Source: Hysterangium stoloniferum (Eukaryota > Basidiomycota > Agaricomycetes > Hysterangiales > Hysterangiaceae). Taken from it: 64,000 bases of DNA. Shown piece after piece: positions 57,642 through 64,000 of the stretch (position 1 is its first letter; each line of letters begins with the position of its first letter). The translations under genes and the position numbers were made by a program. Location of the stretch: positions 124,001 to 188,000 of the forward strand of contig WHVD01000002.1 in assembly GCA_015178975.1 (NCBI GenBank), given 5' to 3'. The notes beneath the pieces were generated by a model that searched no databases, had not been told where the DNA came from, and saw only the letters and a program-made list of their open reading frames with translations.

Positions 57642-58143
57642 TGTAAGCCTGGCGCCCCAGTTGTTAAATTTGATGATGAAACACACCTTTTTATAGGGGG
57701 AGTCCACCAATTATTGCAACTTTTCATATGAAGATGCTAATTGTGGACCATGCATTTGGAGGTTAATGTGTGTCAGAACCACTATACACCTCCCAGAGCA
57801 TCCAACCTATATTGTCAGGAGGTGCTACACTAACTGACACAAGATATTGAGACACAAGTACTTTTATTACAAGCTTATTAAACCCTTGTATATTGTGTAT
57901 TGCAATAGAGTCAACTCATACTATTTTTAATACCAGTCTTACCCATTCTCCTTTTGTGCCACTCCTTTGTGCCACTCCTTTTGTTCTAGCACGTGATCAC
58001 AGCATATATAGCCTAGGTAGTTTTCCTTCTCTTTCCTTACCGTACGCTGCATCTGCCTGTATCCTGTTCTTGTTCTGGACAATACACCGTGGTCCTGTCA
58101 ACTCGTGTGACCGCCAGTGATCCCAATTGACAACAGGATTACA
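57642..58143. mobile_element. LTR-like insertion (502 bp), right arm only
   Basis: TGTAAGCC...GGATTACA with 5-bp inverted ends, flanked by GTTCA at 57637-57641 and 58144-58148. The left arm shows the empty site at about 34,535. Contains CATATATAGCC (TATA-like, about 58,004) and a tandem TTTGTGCCACTCC. About 230 bp of its interior is related to the LTR at 40,209-40,481, so the two families share an ancestor. Confidence 0.85.
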
Positions 58144-59192
58144 GTTCAATTGTCTTCAGAGCACGATCATGATTGATCCTGACTTGCAGCTAGTGATATA
58201 TTGATAGATGAATGGGTCCTTGATAGTCATATGAAGTGCAGAATTCAGTTTGCTAATAACTATCACTTCGCAAATTCCCCGCGACACCGATGTAAATATG
58301 CGGGGTTAAGGATCTTCAGGAGGCTTTTGGCTACTTTTGGCTTGGGTAGATGATGGCCATAAATTCTTTCCGATCATCATTTTCGTCGACTTGAAAGGTA
58401 CAAGTTCATGAAAACCACGTGACAAGATGATAAGCCGGCTCAAACAGGCAAGGGGAGTTTACTCTTACAGAACCCTTGCAGCTCCGGCTTGTTGTATTAT
58501 TATATCAGCCAGGATATTTTGCAAGTCTCACTAAAAATAACTATGTCAACTATTCACCTCCCGTTTTCTGATGGCGTGGGGCTATGCAGTTTCACTATCG
58601 ATGACAATCATCTGGCGTACCAGAAATAGCCAGGAGGCGCCTATTGAAGATCATCTCTGATGACGTGAGCTCAGCCCTTGCGATGTTGTATGGGTGGCGA
58701 ACAGATCAATCACGATCATGCCCTGAAGACAATTGAACCTCTTGCGGTGCTGAGGCATGTTGGTATTGAGAAGGTTTAGGTTACGCAAAGGTATAGTCGC
58801 ACGGAGAGCCTGCCCCTAGACGGAACAATGGGATCAGAAGTTACAGTAAACCTTATCCTTGATGTTGGCATCAACAACGTCCTGGAAGTAGACTAAGTGG
58901 TTTTCTGTATAAGACTGTATCTGTTATTTCTATTGCGTAAAGAAGGGTATGCCGCCGATCAACTTAATTTACTGAGGACAAAAAAAGAAAATCTTAAAAA
59001 GGGTGCCTATAGACTCAATTTTTCTGTTATGCTCAAAAATAAATGATCGTTAAACAGATCATCAGATATTAACCTCTATTAGTATTTTTGTAATACATGG
59101 AATGCTGTGTGAACTCTGACGCTGCCATTATGATGAAAAAAGTTTGAATAAACCTAAAGAGTGAAATCGGGGAACCTTCATTCTCACGGGCT
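58144..59192. other. Right-arm region, no gene recognised
   Basis: Partner of 33,541-34,535; only short frames. Confidence 0.45.
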
Positions 59193-60238
59193 CTACGGAC
59201 AACATCGGCGACAAGTTAAACTGTTCTTGGTCTTACGACCTGAACGGTGACTGTAAGACATGCTTAATGATCTGAATGAGAAAATAAGCGAGGGGGAAAC
59301 TTACCATACATCGCAGGGTCTCTTGTCCTCGACATGACGATCCGCTTCGACACTGCGCCCAAACTCTGAGCCGCTATTCGAAGATAGGATGTTTTAATGG
59401 CGCCGCTCAAATATCCGGACGAGAGACTCTTACCAAGTGCATTTGAATGGTTTCCGAAATATTATATTGTGGTCTTGCAGATGTTGCTTGACTTGGGCTC
59501 TGTTGAATAGCCATGTGGGGCAATTAGGGATCTTGCATATGAACATCGGTCGTTGAGCCAGAGGAAGCTGCATCCGTCTCTTTTCCATATCCGTAACACG
59601 GTGAATATATCGTCGCGTGGCTTCTTCTTCGCCAGTATCGACCTGCCATGTTTGGTGTACCACGGGATTCGATTTAGCGCGAAAGCACCCAGGATCATAA
59701 CCTGAAGGAAGTAAATAAAATAACAAAGTCAAGACACGCAATGAGGAACGCACTGCGATAGTCTGAAGAGACATCGAACAAGCTAACATACGGGTTGTCA
59801 TCTGGGTCTGATGGTGTGTTGGTCAGGAGCTTTGTCAATATACACTCATCGATACGCACATGAGACGTGGGTTATTTCTGATGTAGTAGGGGAAGCACAT
59901 CCAGCTGACCCCCAGTATTGGCCATAAGCGATTTCGAAGTTCGTGGGGAGGGGAGGGGATGTGAGAGGGTGGCTATTGTAGGCCTCCATGCGATGGTCCA
60001 TCCCGTCGATGTCCTGTGTATCGTAGCTCATCAATGGCCCTGCTCGGGATGGATATTCGGGCGGAACTTCTCCGCTTCGAGAATGATATTGACGTTGATA
60101 CCACCGTTCTTGGGAGTAATGGTCTTCGTTGACCTGCCACTGGTCTTGAGTGTAAATTTCGTTGACCTGCCACTGGTCTTGAGTGAAGTTTTCGTTGATC
60201 TGCCACTGGTCTTGAGTGTAGTGGTCGTCGTTGCCCAT
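59193..60238 (-). pseudogene. Zinc-finger family copy R2, with exon-1 minisatellite and stop
   Basis: ATG 60238 (MGNDDHYTQDQWQINE). The exon 1 N terminus is a 30-bp tandem repeat giving TQDQWQINEN, TQDQWQVNEI, TQDQWQVNED. TGA at about 59,847 follows CAYR, where copy L1 has TGG; the extra base seen in L1 is also present. Exon 2 (ending 59433), exon 3 and exon 4 keep the finger CKIPNC...HLQDH and the CRRCC tail, stopping at 59195-59193. Its left-arm partner L2 has lost exons 2-3. Confidence 0.8.
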
Positions 60239-63200
60239 AATAGACGTGTGCTTCTTGTGAAAGGGCGTCGGCGGAGGGGGTGTGGGTGTTCGGAAATCCA
60301 CCCAGGCCCTTATATATGGAAAAAATAATATGATTTCTGTCATTTCGAAGATACGGCTTTGATGAGCTTGATAATATCGTAATCATGTCGCTAGTATAGC
60401 TTTTCGAAGCCCAAAGCCCTGACCAGGCTGTCGTGGGCGATGATTGGAAATTAATACTTTGCGCCATTGTTCGACTGAATGTGTGGGAGATCTAAGGGGA
60501 ACCACGAAGCGGTTCTGCTTCGCAATGTCGGCATCTAGAGGCGCCCGTCACCCGCATTCGGGTTGAAGGACCGGCTACAAAACAAACAAACACCAATAGA
60601 CATATTTTTAGACATAGACGTGATTGACATGTTTTAAACGAAGCTGTACATGTGGCCTGGTCCAACGATCTTCTAAACTGGGTATGGACCTTTCCAGTGC
60701 AACGACCGTGCCTGCGCCTTACGGACCATATGCATATTTTACCTCGGTAGTATGTTTTCATCCGTCCTGGCGATGCGTTTGGCTGCACTGAACATTGTGA
60801 TCACCACCCTAATACTTTCCAGATAGTCTATATATCGACTTGACGAACCATAGAGCCCGAGGATCATAACCCATGTGGTCTATGCATGAAGGTCACCCTC
60901 TGGAAGGAGGGACTCCCCACGGAGAACAATGCCACAGTGGCTTCACATTGACATCGATAAAAAACATGTGATGCCAAGCTGGATACACATTCCAGAACCG
61001 TCTTAAATTACTACTTGGCCGTACCCCGACGCCGAAAATCGTACGTTATGCAGGGCGTAAAGATACTCGGATCAGTATAATCTGCCCAGTCTTCAGACTT
61101 CACTGAGATGGTCCCTGGGGATTATCGGTGGGGGATCCATTATCAGGGCCACTGATTCTGTCAGATTCTGCACTGCGTCACTTATTTAGGCACTCAGCGC
61201 GAAATACTGTCCGGCCATCTCAATAAGGAGATCCGTTCATAGAAGCAACACTCACCGCCCATATACGGCCAATGGGCATGCCGTGCTAAAGACATCCGGA
61301 GTCAATATTCTCCGGAAGTTTCCAATCCATTGGATTGCTTCAAATTATTCAATGTCGGCGCATGGAGAAGACATGCCTTCGGATCGAGCCGAAGGCACTT
61401 GAATTCAACTAAGACTATTACAGTGTGATACCATCAACAGGTCAATCTTGACATCGAATGTACACTAGGAGTCGTCATTGCAATTTATTTCCAGTAACCT
61501 CAATAGTGAGTGATCCAATCCCTAGAAGAAGAAAGCAAATCTGACTCGCAGGCTCTTGGATAGTCTGATGGTGCTGATCTACCATTTTCATCCTACAGAT
61601 CTTATATTTAGTTGGACAAGATGGCGCTGTAAGACAAACCTGAGGTTACCTTTGTTTTGAAATTGGATTTCGCAATGTTAGCGACAGCGGTCGGTCGGAA
61701 ATCAGACTTATATCAGGCTGAATAATAACCAAGCTAGTTCTTGACCAGAAATGAGCCAAATAACGAGAGGTTCACGGTCTGAAGAAAGGTTACGAGGCTA
61801 TCAGCAAGCTGTGACACCCCGACGGATCATGCGCCTGCGAAGCTCTTGTAGGAAATTGCCTTGGGAATCCACTGTGAAACGTGATATGTCAAGCCTCCAG
61901 CGGTTTATTCCTATCCGGTGTGATTTCGGCTAGTATTCCTGCAGAGGTTCTGTCCATTAAAGGACGTAGATCCAACGAACTGAGATGTAAATTATATTAT
62001 ATTCATGTGCTCCGCACGTTGAAGTCTGCTGCGATGCAGGGTCAGTGTATATGCATTCGTGAAATCATATCCGTCACCAAAACCGGAAAAAAACTGTTTT
62101 GTATTGGTGAGAACTTTTGGACCTTCTCACGTCATCAAGAATTTTAAGTCCATGGTCAGGCCTTTGAGGCTATGCCGCTATTTTACATCATTGCACACCC
62201 TCGCATTCAGGGCAAGCGTGGTGCTTCCAGGTTTGTTACTGGCATGATTGGTATATTATTTACAAGCACGGTCTGCATTAATATGACTTCAGTGACCCAA
62301 CATGGTATTTCCAGGTATGTTTCAGGGCTGCTGTATCATCCAAATGCATTAATAGGGGTTCATAAGCTATTTATGTTGACATTTGGGCGGGTAGGAAATC
62401 CCTCAGCCTCCTTCGTGTGAGTGACACGCTTGACCCTTCGATAGATTTTGAAATACACAGTCAATCATTAGATTTGATATCAGCTTTAATCTTAGGATTG
62501 CGTTTTAAGTTTTTTTTATTCTGTTGAGTACTTATATCCTGTGTATAACTTTCAAGTTGTCAAAGAAAGTCGGCGCTATGAACGGATCGGATGGTATCTG
62601 TCCCCGTTGGAATGTTAACCAGCGGCGGACCATGTCTATCCGTTTGAGGACGGACACCTTGGCATCAGAAGAGTCTGAAAGTACGAACGTTTTTCGACAT
62701 TTTAATCGATAAAACGGGGTAAATAGGTTGACATGACTAAATCTATCAAAATCTATGAAGATCTAAGCCTAAAGTTTATATTGGGTATCACATGATGTTG
62801 AATGTCGCTCATACGCTAGCTTCTTTCATTTCCAACTTGTCAATCTGTCAATTGTGGGAAAGGTCATCGGCATTTCGAGTAATCCAGACGGAAACGATTG
62901 TTTATACTGGCCGTGGTGCAATAGCCCGTGAGTCCCAAGACGGCTCCAAGGCAGTTTGAAAATAGACGAAATCCCCTTACCATTCAATATCTTATAAATT
63001 GATCTGATAATCAATGAAGGATCTTGGGCGCTCGGAGACAGGGGGCGGTTCCCTGCCACCCCATTTAATGACGCGCATGGCCATATAAGGAGAGATTTAC
63101 AACATGAGCCAGGGAAGTGGCTGGATGCGTGTTTGTGCTTATCAATTGAGCGTCAGTCCGGTAGAATCCAGTGTTGCCGTGCCCCCAGCACGTGTAAACC

Positions 63201-63574
63201 GCATTGATTGAACTCCCTTCTGATTATGCCCAAAGAAGCGAAATGATAGCGCGGCGTGGGGCGTGGCAGGTGAGGAAGCCACCAGAGGATTTAATCTTGG
63301 TGCTAAAGCTGCGGTGTCTCTGTGCTTCGAATCCACAACACGATGCTGGGATAAGAGTTTGGGCCTGTTATCACTATATTTTATTTCATAAACGCTCGAC
63401 TGAAATTAATTGGATTCGCGATATAGACGGATTATTACGTTACGAGAAATGGGATGATATTCAGTGTGAAGTGCCGGATGTAAGCAGTCTTTCTGAGTCA
63501 TACACATATCGGAAGGGAACGCTATTGCTCTAGAGCACATGCATCCACAGGCGGACTCGCCGTGACTTACGACA
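60239..63574. other. Right-arm partner of unit 2, no gene assembled
   Basis: Mirror of 29,880-33,186. Includes frames paired with the left arm (62826-63059 with 30410-30643; 62059-62420 with 31012-31368) without recognised domains, and one dispersed block at 61,800-61,845. Confidence 0.5.
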
Positions 63575-64000
63575 TCAGTAATCGGGCAATCTTTCTTCTG
63601 ACGGCCTCTGCCGGCAACATCGAAGGCAAGTTAAACTGTTCTTGGACTTACGACCTGAACGATGACTATGAGGCAAGCTTAATGATCTGACTGAGATAAT
63701 AAGAGCGAGTGGGAACTCACCATATATCGCAAGGTCTCTTGTCCTCGACATGACGATCCGCTTCAACACTGCGTCCAAACTCTGAGCCGCTGTGCAAAGA
63801 TAGGATGTTTTAATCGCATTGATTAAATACCCGGAGGAGAGACTCTTACCAAGTGCATTTGAATGGTTTATCAAATACTATATTATGGTCTTGCAGATGT
63901 TGCTTGACTTGGGCTCTGTTGAAGAGCCATGCGGAGCAATTAGGGATCTTGCACATGAACATTGGGCGTTGGGCCAGAGGGAGCTGCATTTGTCTCTTTT
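63575..64000 (-). CDS. Zinc-finger family copy R1, partial (5' end beyond window)
   Basis: Exon 2 (to 63850), exon 3 63789-63721, exon 4 63665-63575. Mirror of L1. The TAA that ends L1 is changed (GAATAA to GAAGAA), so the frame runs six codons further and ends RLPDY. The tail CLRCC is intact. The N terminus lies outside the window, so its integrity is unknown. Confidence 0.7.

Larger units (their letters stand above)
47470..64000 (-). repeat. Right arm of the giant imperfect inverted repeat
   Basis: Inverted counterpart of 29,465-44,650, still matching at the last base of the window. Arm-specific sequence includes LTR insertions at 51,693-52,029 and 57,642-58,143, about 720 bp of zinc-finger copy R2 that the left arm has lost, and about 75 bp near 56,440. 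Confidence 0.92.

Noticed and set aside
29465-64000. Inverted repeat as an assembly artefact
   Set aside because: About 5% divergence by eye, plus three private insertions with target duplications and empty sites, cannot come from collapsing one sequence onto itself.

Overview
The window looks like nuclear DNA from a basidiomycete (Agaricomycete) fungus. Genes have many short GT-AG introns (about 40-90 nt). One gene belongs to the basidiomycete seven-helix DUF6533 family and another is a fungal BuGZ/ZNF207 homologue. The left end holds chromodomain Ty3/gypsy retrotransposons of the kind common in mushroom-forming fungi. No rRNA or tRNA gene, CRISPR array or bacterial operon structure is visible.

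Layout. 1-7.0 kb is a nest of LTR retrotransposons: the 3' end of a plus-strand gypsy with its LTR, then a decayed minus-strand chromodomain gypsy. A 334-bp solo LTR and a complete 1,991-bp non-autonomous LTR element (TGTGG target duplication) are both inserted in its RNase H region. 7.4-16.2 kb is single-copy gene space, all genes on the minus strand: a DUF6533 membrane protein (7.4-9.5 kb), the BuGZ-type zinc-finger gene (10.6-12.2 kb, six exons, one apparent frameshift), an unrecognised heptad-rich gene (13.6-14.4 kb) and the last two exons of another gene (15.9-16.2 kb). On the plus strand at 13,086-13,141 lies a sequence that folds as a complete type III hammerhead ribozyme. 17.0-17.4 kb is a CACTA-like MITE whose empty site survives in a duplicated segment at 20.8 kb. 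18.9-22.7 kb is a 3.8-kb palindrome, and 23.0-24.1 kb holds decayed relatives of its arms.

24.5-64.0 kb is an amplicon. Two diverged direct units (24.5-29.9 and 29.9-33.5 kb) lead into a very large imperfect inverted repeat. Its left arm (about 29.5-44.65 kb) pairs with its right arm (about 47.47-64.0 kb, running off the window) around a 2.8-kb unpaired centre. In the stretches I compared by eye the arms differ at roughly 5% of positions. They differ by several arm-specific insertions, including three LTR-like elements with perfect 5-bp target duplications and clean empty sites in the opposite arm, so the palindrome is older than those insertions and is not a simple assembly fold-back.

The amplicon carries six copies of one four-exon gene for a small zinc-finger protein (C2H2 finger, CxC...H module, C4 finger behind a Gln/His/Tyr/Ser-rich N terminus). 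Only the copy at 36.1-37.2 kb reads open from start to stop (293 codons). The others carry a nonsense codon, a frameshift, an internal deletion or a lost stop, or are cut by the window end. At the centre, three copies of a second unrecognised gene (TATA box, GKSILRKP motif, very acidic C terminus) sit head-to-tail and head-to-head around a nested 0.35-kb palindrome.

I could not assign a function to the amplified genes. Exon boundaries were worked out by hand from splice signals and reading-frame continuity and are unverified by transcripts.
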